From contig AP026544.2 in NCBI GenBank assembly GCA_026075535.2, forward strand, positions 9,610,001 through 9,674,000: DNA of 64,000 nt, in the 5' to 3' direction. The stretch comes from Tricholoma matsutake. Taxonomy: Eukaryota; Basidiomycota; Agaricomycetes; Agaricales; Tricholomataceae. The notes under the pieces were generated by a model, which searched no databases, was not told where the DNA came from, and saw only the letters and a program-made list of their open reading frames with translations. The position numbers and the translations under genes were made by a program. Shown one piece after another: positions 12,801 through 24,396 of this stretch. The first letter of the stretch is position 1. Each line of letters opens with the position of its first letter.

Positions 12801-13803
12801 TGGATGGGGAGGAGGGGGTGGGTGTGCATCGTGCATTGTTGTTGTAGATAGTTGTAGATAACCTAAAAATAACTGAAGAAAATGGTCATTAATTGAAAAA
12901 GACGTAAAAGAACAGTGAAAGTACTTAATTTACATTGTGTCAACAGTTGTCGATGTCCTGATATCCTCGTGACATGGCAATGTTGCAGCCATGCCTCTTG
13001 ATGGAACAGTGTGGGAATGGGGTCCTCTTCATTGTCCTCCCCATCATGACTTTCGTCCGCTGTCTCCATTGTTAAGGAGCACAAAACACTGCAATCTAGA
13101 AAAAAAGAATAGTTAGTTAATTGAAAGAAGCCAACAACTTACTGATGTTACCGTTGTCGAGCAGGAAAATTCATGTTGATCAATGTTCAGCAATGGCCAG
13201 ATCCAGTAATTCAACCAACCCATCAATACCCATGACACCGCCAAAACAGTTACAGTATGTCACAGGTCTGGCATTTCAGCAACTGTACCCATACCCATCA
13301 AACCTGTGGGCTGTTTACCGTGGGTTTACCCATACCCATGCTACACCTTATGGACAAACCCCACAAGCTCCACCTCCCTCAGCAATGGCCTGTACCATTC
13401 CCCACACCCCCCTGTCACCCCCAGTTTGGCCCCCAGTCCCCTGTCGTGCACCCCGAGCCCACTGCCGCTAACATGTCACCACAAATGCTGCCTGTGCCTC
13501 ACGTCACCACCTTGTCATCAACCACGATGTCTACAGCTGGGGACACCCCCCGTTCACTGCCAACCCCATCCATGTCACTAGCACTGTCCACAGCACCAGC
13601 CCTGTCCACATCATCTGCCCCACCCCATCACCAGCCCCATTCATTGTCACCAGCCCTGCACCTGTCATGTCCCCTGCACCCCACCTGTCCAACTCTGACT
13701 CAGTGTTCTGGTGAACACATAAAGTTATTTGGGATTACTACCATGACCACATTTACCTCACCACCTCCCCCCCCCCAGTCATTTTTTTTGGAGTATGAGA
13801 GAG

Positions 13804-13987
13804 TGTAAGAGTGTCTCTTACATCAGCAAGTCTTATCACATGCCATTGCAGTTATCACATGTTATTCCTGTAGTATATAGTCTATACTTTGAGTACTTGT
13901 ACTGTATCTTAGTTCTTCCCTCCGAATATACTAAGTTCCTAACATGTCTCATTCCCCCTGAGTGTTGGAAGCTCTGGCTTCCTTCCA
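13804..13987. repeat. right LTR of LARD-like element
   Basis: 184-bp partner of 9648-9831. The few differences are mostly transitions. Confidence 0.85.
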
Positions 13988-14013
13988 CATAGAGGTTTTA
14001 ATACATCTGAAAG

Positions 14014-15007
14014 CAAGGGAGTGTCAGAAAAAAAATTAACGATACCAGGTCAAAATTTTTTTTTAAGCCATGAAGTGGGGAACTAACTAACTAACTGTGG
14101 GAACCACTTTCCTAATAAGGCAATTTAGCTTACAAATCTTCACTGACAAAAAAAAAACTCTTTGCATCTTGCGGTATCATTTGTGTTGCAGCTGCTTCCA
14201 CAATGACTTTCTCGCTTAGCTTTGGGTGAAGGTGATGTAGATAAGTAAAGTATCTCAGAGGGCCTGTGTCTGTAAAATGATAATAATAATTTACTCTTGG
14301 TTGTGTCACATGCATAATTCTGAACTATTTCTTAAAATCCATCTATTGCAAGTTGAAAACTAGCTTAGATTTACATTTGAATAGCAAGTAATATTGACAT
14401 GCTGTGTTTAAACAATTTCTCCACCAAGAATAAAAGCCAAGTGTGGTTTGAAAGTCAGAAATCAGGACATAACTGCCTGGCAGGTGTGCAGGTGCTATAA
14501 TTCCTTCCACAACACATTTCAAGCTTCAATTTTGGTGACAAAAATGACAGTATGATCCTACACATTTAAGTAGATCACCAGAAGATTCTGGCTTGTACTA
14601 GTATGTGACTTAAAAGTTATCATTGTTCTCCTTCTTCACAGTAAAATACCCCAGATAACAAGTTAAATAATATGCTTACTTGATAATCATCTTCTAAGAT
14701 CATTTATCTATGAGACCTTCACCCAATAGTAAGCCAGAAAGTTATTGTAGAAGCAATAAAATGAGCTGCAATGCAGCTGATACTGCAAGATTATATTTGC
14801 TCATGTTTATTCACCAAGGGCCAGCTTCATTCAGTGCAAATATGGTGTTAGAATAGTACAGTATCTGCCCTGTTAGTATCTCTGTGTTTGTGAGATTGTC
14901 AATGTCCCTCTGGCACAAAAATATGTTACCTAATTTTTTTTAACAGCTTGAGGGCTGGACTAACTAACCATCCCTATATGGTAATTTGACCATGTGACAC
15001 CCCCTTG
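14014..15007 (+). mobile_element. hAT-type MITE, copy A
   Basis: The terminal sequence CAAGGGRGTGTCA at the left is inverted as TGACACCCCCTTG at the right. Both ends are flanked by the 8-bp duplication TCTGAAAG (14006-14013 and 15008-15015), as hAT transposases produce. The 994-bp interior has no coding sequence. The whole element matches copy B at 16270-17213 in inverted orientation. Confidence 0.9.
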
Positions 15008-15079
15008 TCTGAAAGGCGAGAAATTTAACTTTTCAATTATATATTTAACCATTCCTATGAACTCACCCATGCTAGGCTT

Positions 15080-15088
15080 GAGGGGGAG
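15080..15088 (+). promoter_or_regulatory. polypurine tract of copia element
   Basis: GAGGGGGAG lies immediately before the 3' LTR, the position where plus-strand DNA synthesis starts in LTR retrotransposons. Confidence 0.75.
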
Positions 15089-15281
15089 TGTTGGGATAGT
15101 CAATCCTAGTGCATCACATTAGTGCATCACTAGTGCATCATGGCCAATAATAGAGCACAATGTATTTATAGATCATAAGATAGGTACATTATAGTATAGG
15201 AGAATACAAGATGTTCTACCTTATCCTGAACACCCATCATTAAATCCCTATGAACTTCTACTCCATTCCATAATCCCAAGA
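15089..15281 (+). repeat. 3' LTR of copia element
   Basis: 193-bp partner of 6972-7164, followed by the target duplication CACCA. Confidence 0.9.
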
Positions 15282-15334
15282 CACCACCTGGACGACCACA
15301 CAGATGAGCAAACACACCCAGAATGCAAAGCACC

Positions 15335-15565
15335 CAAATGACATCTGGCATTGGCAGGGCAACAGATGGCAGGGGCAATGGACAATGAACAATGGATGGC
15401 ATGGACAATAACAGATAGCAGGGAATGACAAATGGCAGGGAATGATGAACAGCAGGGAACAACACACAATAGGGATGATGAACAGTGGGGAGACGACGAA
15501 CAGTAGAGATGACAAACATCAGAGATGGCAAACAACATGGTCATCAAAGACAAACAGCAGGGATG
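15335..15565. repeat. degenerate purine-rich minisatellite
   Basis: The short motif GGCAGGGAATGA and variants (CAGGGATGATGAACAG, AGATGACAAACA) is repeated in varied order. The open frames on either strand are low-complexity. From 15566 to 16261 I see no gene. Confidence 0.6.
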
Positions 15566-16269
15566 AGACAATTTCAGTTACTAGGATATTATGAGGCACT
15601 TCTTCGTTAACTATTTTATTGACCATGCCCACAAATTTATTATTTTATTACCTAGATTTGTACTGTAGTAAATCAATGTAGAATAGCAGCCCGTGATGGT
15701 TTCCTGGTTTACTGGTTCCCAGGTTTTGCACAACCCAGGAAATCATAAAAACAGAAAAAAAACTGGAAACTAAATTGCCATATTGCTGATGAAAAAAGGA
15801 AGGAAGGAAGGTTGACAGAATTTTCTGTTCACCTCCTCGCAGTAATTATACATCTCACCATTTAATGAGTTGGGTCACTTTAGGTGAATGTATTTGTGCT
15901 TTTCCTGTGGAATACAGAATTGTTATTCTAGCTTGCATAGGCTACAGAGCTTCAATTGCAAAGTATACACTAACATCACACACCTGCAGGACTAGCAGAT
16001 GGATAAAAACCTATTGAAATGTAGGATTGAGAAGCTGTCTTCAGTGTAATTCATTTGGGATTAGCACAAGAATGATAAGTAAAGAATGGATGAGTAACAG
16101 GAAAGTCAAAATGCAAGAAATCTGGAAAGTGTAAGAGTAGGATGAGGAGAGCATCCAAAATCTCAGAACCAAGCATGCTGTATAGGCCTATTATAGTATA
16201 TTAAGTATCAGGGAGAACTAGGTAAATTGTGAGTGTCTTGCAGTGGACAGGAAAATCTGAGGGTGAGGC

Positions 16270-17213
16270 CAAGGGGGTGTCACATGGTCAAATTGCCATA
16301 TTGGGATGGTTAGTTAGTCCAGCTCTTGAGCTCTTAAATTTTTTTTTTTTGGTAACATAATTTTGTGCCAGAGGGCCATTGGCAATCTCACAAACACGAG
16401 ACATTGTAGCAGGGCAGATACTGTACTATTCTAACATATTTGCACAGAATAAAGCTGGCCCTTGATGAATAAACATGAGCAAATATAATCTTGCACTGTC
16501 AGCTGAATTGCTGCTCATTTTATTGCTTCTACAATGACTTTCTGGCTTCCTGTTGGGCAAATGTCTTGTAGATAAATGATCTCAGAAGATGATTATCAAG
16601 TAAACATATTATTATCTTACATGTTTCCTGGGGTATTGTACTCCAAAGAAGTAGAACAATGCCACAATATTTAAGTCATATACAAGCCAGAATCTTTTCT
16701 AAATGTGTAGCATCATATTCTGTTACCAAAGATGAAGTTTGAAATGTGTTGTGGAAGGGATCGTAGCACCTGCATGCCTGCCACTTGTGTCCACCCTGAT
16801 TTCTGACTTTTACACCATCCTTGGCATTTCTTTTTGGTGGAGAAAATGGTGTATGAATGTTCCTTTCTATTCAGATGTGAATCCAAACTAGTTTTCAACT
16901 TGTAATAGATGGATTTCAAGAAATTGCTCAGAATTATGCATGTGACACAGCCAAGAGGGAGTTAATTTTACTGACACGGGTCCTCTGAGATACTTTATCT
17001 ACATTTCCTTCACCCAAAGCTAAGCCAGAAAGTTACTGTGAAAGCAGCTGCAATGCAAGATGCAAACATTTTTTCTGTTGGCCATCAATGATTTGTAAGC
17101 AAAGTGTCCTTATTAGGAGATTAGTTCCCACAGTGGATTAGTTAGTTCCTCACTTCATGGCTTAAAAAAAAAATTGACCCAGTATCCTTAAACTTTTTTC
17201 TGACACCCCCTTG
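16270..17213 (-). mobile_element. hAT-type MITE, copy B (inverted)
   Basis: This 944-bp element has ends CAAGGGGGTGTCA and TGACACCCCCTTG and the perfect 8-bp duplication GGTGAGGC (16262-16269 and 17214-17221). Its sequence is the reverse complement of copy A with many substitutions, so the two insertions were independent. It has no coding capacity. From 17222 to 17631 I see no gene. Confidence 0.9.
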
Positions 17214-18377
17214 GGTGAGGCACTTCCAACTTGAAGATGCATGGAATTTCTAAAATGAAGCTTGAAGGATCACAGATGGGTTGCAGGGAAGTGTAAACCA
17301 ATTAGAAAGCAAAAAAAACGATAGAAAATGAGCTAAGGGCAGGGGAGATACAGTAGTCCGAAGATTCTCATTGAGAGTGTGGCTGTGCACATGACGAAAC
17401 TGTGTCGCATTGAGACCCAAATAACTGCAGTTGCTCGAGAATTAAACTATCTGTCAGTGGGAATATCTGGAGTGCAGGGATGAAATGGCATGAGTATGGG
17501 CCCCAGGAATAGGGAGAGAGAACAGTGAGACACCAAGACTTTCAGATCAAGAACAAATAAAAAGCAAAAGATGAGGTATCAAGGAGACCTGAGTGCATGC
17601 AGTAATGGAACTGACAATCACACCTAACATTGGATGACTTCCCGTAGCGTCTGAAACTTCAGATGATATTTTCAGACCACATCAGCTGACATGCCGGCTG
17701 CCAAATGGGGTCGTCTTCAAAGCCTGCTGTCAAGAGCTGTCCAGTCATACCCTCTTTCAGATTCGGATCTGAAGGAGGGGTACCCCCCCCTCCTTCAGCT
17801 TCAAAATATAAATATAAATGCTTTTCACACATCTTTTCATTGCCCGACAGGCTTGCCAATGTCACCATCACCCACAACACCCCATCACAGATGTTCATCA
17901 GAATGTTATCTGCCGTGCTTCCTCAAGCACACTCCATCCAACTACTACAGAGATGCATGACTGGCAGCTATGCACCCAAGTTTGAGCTCTCAGAGCCAAT
18001 CATTGCATGTCAACCCCTGAATGACACTCCTGATTGACCACCCACTGAATCGGACCTCTAGCCGGTGAGCACAAGCTGAGGAGAACATTGAGGAAAAGGT
18101 AAGGCATAAGAATGCAGCCTATACCACCTATGCTGATATTGAGGTACCACAGACTATACTCAACTGCATCTGACTCAAAAGACAGAGCAGTTCCACGACG
18201 CAAAACATCAGGGTAGAAGATCCGACGGATATGTGGTGGCTAAGTGCATCGTCGTCGTCTCAATAGTGCAATACCTGAGAGTGTATAAAACCTGCAGGTC
18301 TGTTCTTGAGTTTTTCCTCAGTTTCATGACTTCATCTATTGTTCTTTTTGAACCAACTTTGCCTAACACTTGTTACA

Positions 18378-20244
18378 ATGTCTGAGAACATCCAACCCCA
18401 ACAAGTACCAGTATATGCTGGCCAATGTGATGTCCAGTATGTGCCTCCCAATTGGTTCAGTGGAGTCACCCTGCATCCCCCCTCATGGGCCCCACCGCCT
18501 AATGTACATCGTTGATGAAAATTTGCAGCATCCACTTACCTTTTCCGATAGTTGCCTGGTTTTCGTGAATCCTTTGGACGTTCTGATCCTGCTGGATCCT
18601 GTAATGATGTATGTCACAAGTTAACCCAATGTTGTCTCAATTCCTCATCAGGATCTGATTAGTGCCCTGTCCACCCTGCGGGGAGTGTCCATGGCTTTGC
18701 ATTTGATAAAACAAATCAGTATCAGGTGGGTTGCAATACATCTCATACACATCGGTTGTGAGAAGTTAAGCACTCAACATAGAACCCACCTCGTTTTGGA
18801 GAGCAATTGATTCCGAATGTCAGCACTCATGCATTGGAGCAAGCTCACAGCCATGTGTTCAATCCTGCTCTTGCGACCCCCTTGCCTGTGGACGACGACA
18901 ATGACTTTCCACCCTCTCATAAGATCCTTGAAAAGCTCACTCGCCCGAGCACCAAGGTGGCCGGTGCACGCCACTCAATTCCTGAGCTGAAAGGGAAGGG
19001 AAAGCAAAATCTCATCAACTCACCCGTCGTCTCCCAGTCTGGCAAAGGCAAACGTAAAGCAGCTTCCCCTCTGCGGCCTGCCAATGGCAAGAAGCAGCGT
19101 GGTGGCCATATGGTTGGTGTTGCTAATTATTCGGTTGAGGATCTTGATGTGCTTTTTGATATCCTCGAGGAGCGCATGCCCTTGGGTGGCCATGCGTGGA
19201 ACTCAGCAACCGATGAATATAATGCATGGGCACAGGAAAATGGTCGCCCATCTCGAACTGTGAAGTCACTCAAGCTGAAGTTCAAGCAGGTCAGAATTTG
19301 CTTATCAATTCTTCATGAATTGCCCTGATCCCTGGCCTGCCTAGCTCATGAAAACTGCAAAGCCCACTGGGGAGGCAGAGGTGCCACCTCACATCAAGCG
19401 TGCTCATGCAATCGATGACCTTATGAATGAGAAGGCTGGTTCACGTGATCTAGATGACCAGGACATTGTTGATGCTGACCCAGAGGTGATTGAGGTCTCA
19501 GAGAGCAAGGAGAAGGACATGGCTTCATGTAAAGATGACAAAAAGGTTGTCATGAAGGTGGAGAAGGCTCAGACTGGCCCTTTGGCCCGTCGTCTCAGTG
19601 CTGATTGTATTTCTGCAGAGTTGTCATGCACACGCTCCCGCAACAATGGCCAGGCATTGCTAGCAAACATCTCCCAAGTTCTCGACCCCAGTACATGACG
19701 TGCTCATGCTGAGGAGCAATCCATCAATACACTGCAGACCGGCCAGATCTTCATGCTATCCAGTCAGCTTTGCGAATCACAGAGGCAGGTCGAAGCTCTT
19801 TGCAATCAGCTTGCTGATGCTGAGCGTCATTGTCACAATGCTGAACGTCGTGCTGATCGTGCTGAACTGATGGAGATGATCACAGAGTCTCATGGGCGAC
19901 AAGTTGTTGCTCGTCATCCACTGAGCCCCCATCGTGCTCCTCGTGTTGGGCGTCCTCCTCATGGCGGCCAGCGCACACATCGTCATTTCTGGCAGGAAAT
20001 ACATTATGCTGACGGAGGTCATGCAACACGATATCTTGGATCAGATGACGATGATGCTGAGGTACAAGGTGAGAAGGATTCACCTGGAACTCAGCGGTAT
20101 ACATTCGATGATGGATCAGTAACTCCTAGGCATGGCTCAATGTCATCGACACCTCCCTCCTGTTCTCTTCAGCAGGAAGTCCATGATGCTAGTCCACGCT
20201 CCTCTATGTCTCCACATCATTGTTGCCAAAGTGTTAGTGTCTGA
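18378..20244 (+). pseudogene. Myb-like accessory protein of the Harbinger element, one in-frame stop
   Basis: In PIF/Harbinger elements the Myb-like partner binds DNA and helps the transposase reach the nucleus. Upstream exons begin with ATG at 18378 (MSENIQPQQVPVYAG) and continue after short introns (LPGFRESFGRSDPAG at about 18555; a donor GTATGT lies near 18609). The main exon from about 18807 has a basic linker, then the Myb/SANT-like helix region (NYSVEDLDVLFDILEER, PSRTVKSLKLKFKQ). Intron 19290-19344 (GTCAGA...CCTAG) joins it to LMKTAKPTGEAEVPPHIKRA. A TGA at 19696-19698, which would be Arg if it came from CGA, interrupts the frame. Downstream the frame is open to 20244 with a coiled coil (SQRQVEALCNQLADAERH). 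The exact splicing between 18720 and 18800 is unclear. Confidence 0.75.
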
Positions 20245-20434
20245 TTATCTTGGAGTACATTCAGTGTTCTTTTGTTCTTTCATTCTTTCATTCTTTCATT
20301 TGTACCATTCTTTGGCTATCTTGACTGCTTTGATTGTGGGTTCTATTGTTCCCCTCACTACTCTCGTTAATTGTGTGCTTGATATGTTACATACCACTTC
20401 AATAAAACCTAATATGAAAAGTGCTTGGTGTGAT

Positions 20435-21797
20435 CTACTCTGAAGCAACAAGATGAAATCTACCAACTCGATCATTTCTTTGTTGCTCAGAGAAAAGCAT
20501 ACCTTCGAATGACATCCATAACTCCTCCTGCTCATCTTCTCTCCAAATTGGCATATACACTGTCTGGATCTGATTATGGCCAACTGCATGGGCACAAAGG
20601 TTAAACAGCCTTGACACTGTTTCAAGAAGATCTCCCCGGAGGTCACTGTGGTTGATTGCCAAAGGGACACGCAAGTGACCAAAAGAGCCTTGCATTGCAT
20701 GCATACCCCATTCAGCAGTCTGTCGATAAGAAAGCAGTTGGCGATCATACTGCAGAAGGTGGTTGCACTCTTCTTCATCCACCAGAAGCCTGGTGCCATC
20801 CTTCATTGGCGCTCTAATGCAACCTGCTATTTGGTCAGTACCACGTGGAAATGCTGTATCTGTCACAAGATAGTACCCATCTGGTGTGCGTGAACACAGC
20901 TTTTCATATATTGGCCATGCAACGCGTGAATCATGCCAGCTACCAGGTGCGTTCAAATTATAAGCAATGATAACTCCTAAACCTAATGAGAGATGATCTG
21001 TACAACATCATTTGGCTGTTCTCACCATCAGCTCCGAATGCAAAAACAGAACTTATAAAGTGTTCCTGTAACCAACCATTGAAAGTGGCATTTTCCACCT
21101 CTTGATCTTGTGAGGTTTGAATGGGGAGGTTTAAGCCATCCATTGAGCCAAAAGCACCAATAAGGAGTGGATGTCGAGCAAGAATATGGCTATTGTTTTC
21201 CTCAAATTCATTGCCCACAGGCCACTGGATCCGTGCATCTTTCATACGCTTCAAGGTGAACAAAAGAATTCCAAGGGTGAACTCAATGTAGCGTGAGACA
21301 GTGGTTGGGACTATTGCAAAGATTTGGGAAAGGCTCACATCCAGCATTGTGGAATTGAGATAGTGTAGTATAAGACCTAGGGCACCACAAGCATCAAGGG
21401 AGCGGCGGATGACTCGTGGCACCGAAGATGTAAGCACATTGTGATGAGGAATTGGTGTTTCATTCCATATTCTCTCAAATCCATGGTGGAGGATGTCATG
21501 AAAAGTCACAACATCGAAGCCCATAGTGGTGATAAATGCACGATCATTTTGGCTGTGATATAGTGCTAGCCATGGAGTGTCTGTGCGTGGATTGGGAAGG
21601 AGGTCTGCGCGAGTGAGATAGAGTCGTCGCAAGGATCGTCTCGAAACCCTAAGCCTGTGTGCTTCTTCGAGGCCATAGCAAACCAACCCTGCATATGCTA
21701 CAAGTTCATCTTGGAAACGAGCTCCTGCATTCTGCTCAGCCAGCATCAGCTGCAGCAGAAAGACAAACTCCTCGTCTAAATCCATCGAGAATGGCAT
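20435..21797 (-). CDS. PIF/Harbinger DDE transposase, apparently intact
   Basis: Two exons, 21797-21026 and 20982-20435, are joined across a 43-bp intron (20983-21025, GTGAGA...CATTAG). They give an uninterrupted protein of 439 residues, normal for the family. All three catalytic acids are present: Asp in GSMDGLNLP (about 21135), Asp in APGSWHDS (about 20930), and Glu in EWGMHAMQGSFGHL (about 20710). The N-terminal half holds a helix-turn-helix-like region before the catalytic domain. The enzyme would cut the element at its 17-bp ends and reinsert it. This is one of the very few element genes in the window without a stop, so the copy, or a partner supplying Myb protein, may still be able to move. 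Confidence 0.85.
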
Positions 21798-22170
21798 CCG
21801 CTAGATCGGAACGAGATCCCCATCAATGCATCATCGATCAACTTTTATTGTCCTTCTAAATCTACTCTCCCTGCGCTGTTAACTTATGGTCTGAAACTCC
21901 AGGTCCAAATATTTTCAAACGCCGCTCGTTGATGGGTTTGGAACGAAATCTAGGTTTTCAAATGCTACGGGAAGTCATCCATTATGTCTGAAACATCCAT
22001 GGTGGCAGACCCAGAATATCATATATTGCAGGTGGTAGGCTAACGAGGCCAAATGCGGCCTCGATACTGGCGTGGGAACTCGATACTGGCTATCGAGACC
22101 ACAAACACCATTACGCCCGAGCGCGAGCGCTAGGCCAGCTTCTCCGAGTGTCAGCAACTTGTGTTTTATG

Positions 22171-22310
22171 TTTTACGATCGCAGTTATCAGAGCGATGGT
22201 TTCACCTTTCTTTATGGAAGGCCTGTAACAGTCAAGTATCAACGCGATGGTTTCACCTGCTTTCTTGATGGAAAGCCGGTAACAGTTCAAACGAACTCCG
22301 CCAGCTAGTC
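22171..22310 (+). repeat. duplicated 51-bp unit upstream of the secreted-protein gene
   Basis: Two units starting GCGATGGTTTCACC at 22193 and 22244 lie 51 bp apart. The same pair occurs upstream of the second gene copy (about 61116 and 61167). The unit length is 17 codons, and one frame reads related peptides (SDGFTFLYGRPVTV, RDGFTCFLDGKPVTV). It may be regulatory, or the remnant of a repeat-protein exon. Confidence 0.65.
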
Positions 22311-22450
22311 AAGGAGACGAAACGACCGATGTTGATGGAAACCAAACAACGGCTAGCTTCTTGTATATAATCATTGTACGTATAGTACGCTAATCAATAC
22401 CCCTCAGCTGGTTCTGAGCATTGGAAACATTTTCGTATCGATCCCTCACA

Positions 22451-22977
22451 ATGAAATACGGGCATGTATTTCTCGCATGCGCTGGAGCAGCCATCGTCGC
22501 CGCTGCCCCTCTTATCAACAATGAAGATGCTTCTCTCGTAACGCGGAGGTGAGTCTACAGACTTAATCCAACCGAAGAGTACTAACCCTTCGTAGTGATA
22601 GCTCTGGCTCGTCATCCGTCCGTCGGGCACTCGACAGTGACGACACACTTGTTCTTCGTGAACCTTCACTGGCCAATGATGGTGATGCGTTGCTTCATGC
22701 ACGTGGCTTAGACCTTCTCGTTCGGGCATTTGATGAGCAGTTAGCAGCACGAAGTGTCGAGCATGCCGATGAAATTGCTCAGCGCGATCTTGCGGGACTG
22801 GAGAGACGGTTTTTTTTTCATCACCTTCGCAATATGATCACGATGCACCGGGCGAAGGAGGCCGAGGAAGATGCACAGAAGTCAACAGCAAAAGCAGAGA
22901 GTAAGAGAGAGAAGGCCAAGAGATTGCGATTCGAAGCTAGCGACCGTCAGACGCCGAACAGTGAGGAATCGTCCTAA
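22451..22977 (+). CDS. small secreted protein, copy 1
   Basis: Exons 22451-22548 and 22596-22977 with intron 22549-22595 (GTGAGT, branch TACTAAC, CGTAG) encode 159 residues. The start MKYGHVFLACAGAAIVAAAP is a clear signal peptide. Dibasic sites (TRS/VRR) and HAR follow, suggesting proteolytic maturation. The mature part is acidic and helical, and it ends in a lysine/glutamate-rich tail (KSTAKAESKREKAKRL). There are no cysteines beyond the signal peptide, and no enzyme motif. A close paralogue lies at 61372-61901. The two differ completely after LAGLERR, where copy 1 has a run of T (FFF), so the C-terminus was exchanged or frameshifted in one copy. The function is unknown; an effector-like role is only a guess. 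Confidence 0.75.
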
Positions 22978-23218
22978 ATATTTATGATGTGCTGTATATC
23001 AGTGTGTTGTATTAACATGCATCGTCTTCTCTTTAAATTGGGAACCCAATATCGGCAACATTAACTAGTCCAAGAAATCAACAGTGGAAATACAAAGAGG
23101 TAATACTATGATAGAGTCACTCAAGGGTCCTGACTATCTTTTTTGTGCAATATCCATAGAGTCACTCAATTCCCAGTCGGACGACGCCCCATCCTGTCTC
23201 ACCATCTCTCCGTGAATC

Positions 23219-23542
23219 GTGATCGACTCCTTAGACTGCCACCGCCCCCTCTTGACTCGACTCAACTGCAAACCTCGTGTGCCATGTCAAAGACGTTTTA
23301 TGCTGAATGTCACCTGCGTTCCCGAAGGCCCACAAGACTTCGAAATACAATACTCCACTTCGACAGACATTCCTAATCCCACCACTTCAAATGCATGCCA
23401 AGCCAACTGCCAGTCTGATTGTCCTCCCCGCAAATCCTCCTCTGTGTATCAAGGCTTCAAAAGCCCCAACAACGCCAACAACCCTCCTGTCAGCCTTGGG
23501 ATAAGCGTTTTCCCGTCTACTGGTCGCAACAACCCGCGGTGA
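23219..23542 (+). CDS. uncharacterised open frame, doubtful
   Basis: A 107-residue frame with a short cysteine/proline-rich segment (NACQANCQSDCPP). I do not recognise it, and no signal peptide or intron signals support it. The surrounding 22978-23830 is otherwise without a convincing gene. Confidence 0.2.
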   Translation: MIDSLDCHRPLLTRLNCKPRVPCQRRFMLNVTCVPEGPQDFEIQYSTSTDIPNPTTSNACQANCQSDCPPRKSSSVYQGFKSPNNANNPPVSLGISVFPSTGRNNPR

Positions 23543-23829
23543 CCACCCTCCGCCGCCGCCAATGTGAATTCTAAAAAATTCCAACTTTTGAAACTTATCT
23601 CCCGGTTCTTGTAGGCCGCCTGTCTCGATTCCCGCCAGTTTTTTATCCTGGAAAATGCAATATGTCAGCAAACTCCGTCCATCATGAGAACTTGACCATT
23701 CAACCAGTGTACTGTAGTCAAGGAGGCTTCCAACCCCTCCATGTCAAAGGCGTGAAACTCATGCGACTGATAGCCCTCAACACCAAAACACATCGCCCTG
23801 ACTTGTTCGGCCTCAGTCCATGATCTTGT

Positions 23830-24396
23830 TCACATAATGCATCTTGCCGCTGCTATAATTCTATCCCGCCGATTAGCACCTTTCAGATAGCTGATGGATG
23901 TAGTGGCAAGTGCGATTTCGGCAGAGTATGGTCCTCGAAGAGCACGGTGAAACTCCTCTCGCTCCCTTTCCACCAGCTCTCTCTGACAGCCCCTCCGGGC
24001 GCCAATTGAACAACTGTGCTGCCCCATCTGCAGCAATGCACTCTGGCGTGTCTTCAGTTTCGGCCTCTCGATTGAACTCTTCATAATTGTAAAGCCTGTT
24101 GTAAACCGCTCTGGCCCCGCAACCTACAGTCGTAGTACGGCCCACATTGTCAGTCCATAGTAACACACGCAGAGCCAATGTGTTTCCTGTCCTGTGCTCC
24201 ACTTTAGCCAAAAAAACCAGCGTCTTTCCAAACATGCCAGCTTCCGCATCGTTGAATTTGAGTAGATGGGAAATCAGAGTTCTGCAAGCTCGATGAAATT
24301 CGCGCACCGCCGTACGTGGACTGTCATCAGCGCTGGAGGCGTAGAATGCGTCTGCAATGGTGCACATATAATCGTCGTACGATGGCGTCGCCTGCG
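23830..24396 (-). pseudogene. uncharacterised host-like gene, probably broken
   Basis: On the minus strand an open frame runs from about 24396 (possible acceptor upstream) through YDDYMCTIADAFYASSADD, TLISHLLKFNDAEAGMF and TGNTLALRVLLWTDNV to about 24050. A different frame then carries the more protein-like end (REEFHRALRGPYSAEIAL) down to the stop at 23830. One frameshift or a missed intron between 24000 and 24080 would join them. Base composition here is more GC-rich than the surrounding elements, which suggests host sequence. I do not recognise the family. From 24400 to 24930 I see only weak open frames. Confidence 0.35.

Larger units (their letters stand above)
9648..13987. mobile_element. 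LARD-like non-autonomous LTR element nested in copia
   Basis: Two 184-bp direct repeats (9648-9831 and 13804-13987), beginning TGTAAGAGTGTC and ending GGCTTCCTTCCA, enclose 3.97 kb of C/T-rich sequence without retroviral genes. The flanks CATAT and CATAG agree in four of five bases and may be the target duplication. The purine-rich GGAGTATGAGAGAG stands just before the right repeat. The interior contains repeated degenerate motifs (near 10860, 11140 and 11700) that recur in the LTR element at 35574-37879, so the two are related. The many proline/threonine/histidine-rich open frames here look like products of base composition, not genes. Confidence 0.8.
6972..15281 (+). mobile_element. copia LTR retrotransposon, internally deleted, with nested insertions
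   Basis: Two 193-bp LTRs (6972-7164 and 15089-15281), starting TGTTGGGATAGTC and ending ATCCCAAGA, are flanked by the perfect 5-bp duplication CACCA (6967-6971 and 15282-15286). A primer-binding site follows the left LTR and a polypurine tract GAGGGGGAG precedes the right one. The coding part (about 7380-9560) lacks integrase and most of the reverse transcriptase. A non-autonomous LTR element (9648-13987) and a hAT MITE (14014-15007) were later inserted between the RNase H remnant and the 3' LTR, which explains the 8.3-kb span. Confidence 0.9.
17632..21980. mobile_element. PIF/Harbinger DNA transposon, full length
   Basis: Terminal inverted repeats begin GGATGACTTCCCGTAGC (17 perfect bases, continuing with few mismatches) at 17632 and, inverted, end at 21980. 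Both are flanked by ATT (17629-17631 and 21981-21983), a 3-bp duplication as expected for this superfamily. The 4349-bp element carries two convergent genes: a Myb-like DNA-binding protein on the plus strand and a DDE transposase on the minus strand. This is the standard two-gene layout of PIF/Harbinger elements. Confidence 0.9.

Noticed and set aside
9806..13808. Many plus- and minus-strand open frames of 60-180 residues rich in Pro, Thr, His and Ser
   Set aside because: They overlap in several frames, follow the C/T-rich composition of the LARD interior, and show no motif or splice logic.
17755..17790. Hairpin TTCAGATTCGGATCTGAA as a regulatory site
   Set aside because: A single short palindrome inside the Harbinger element near its end; no second copy or context supports a role.
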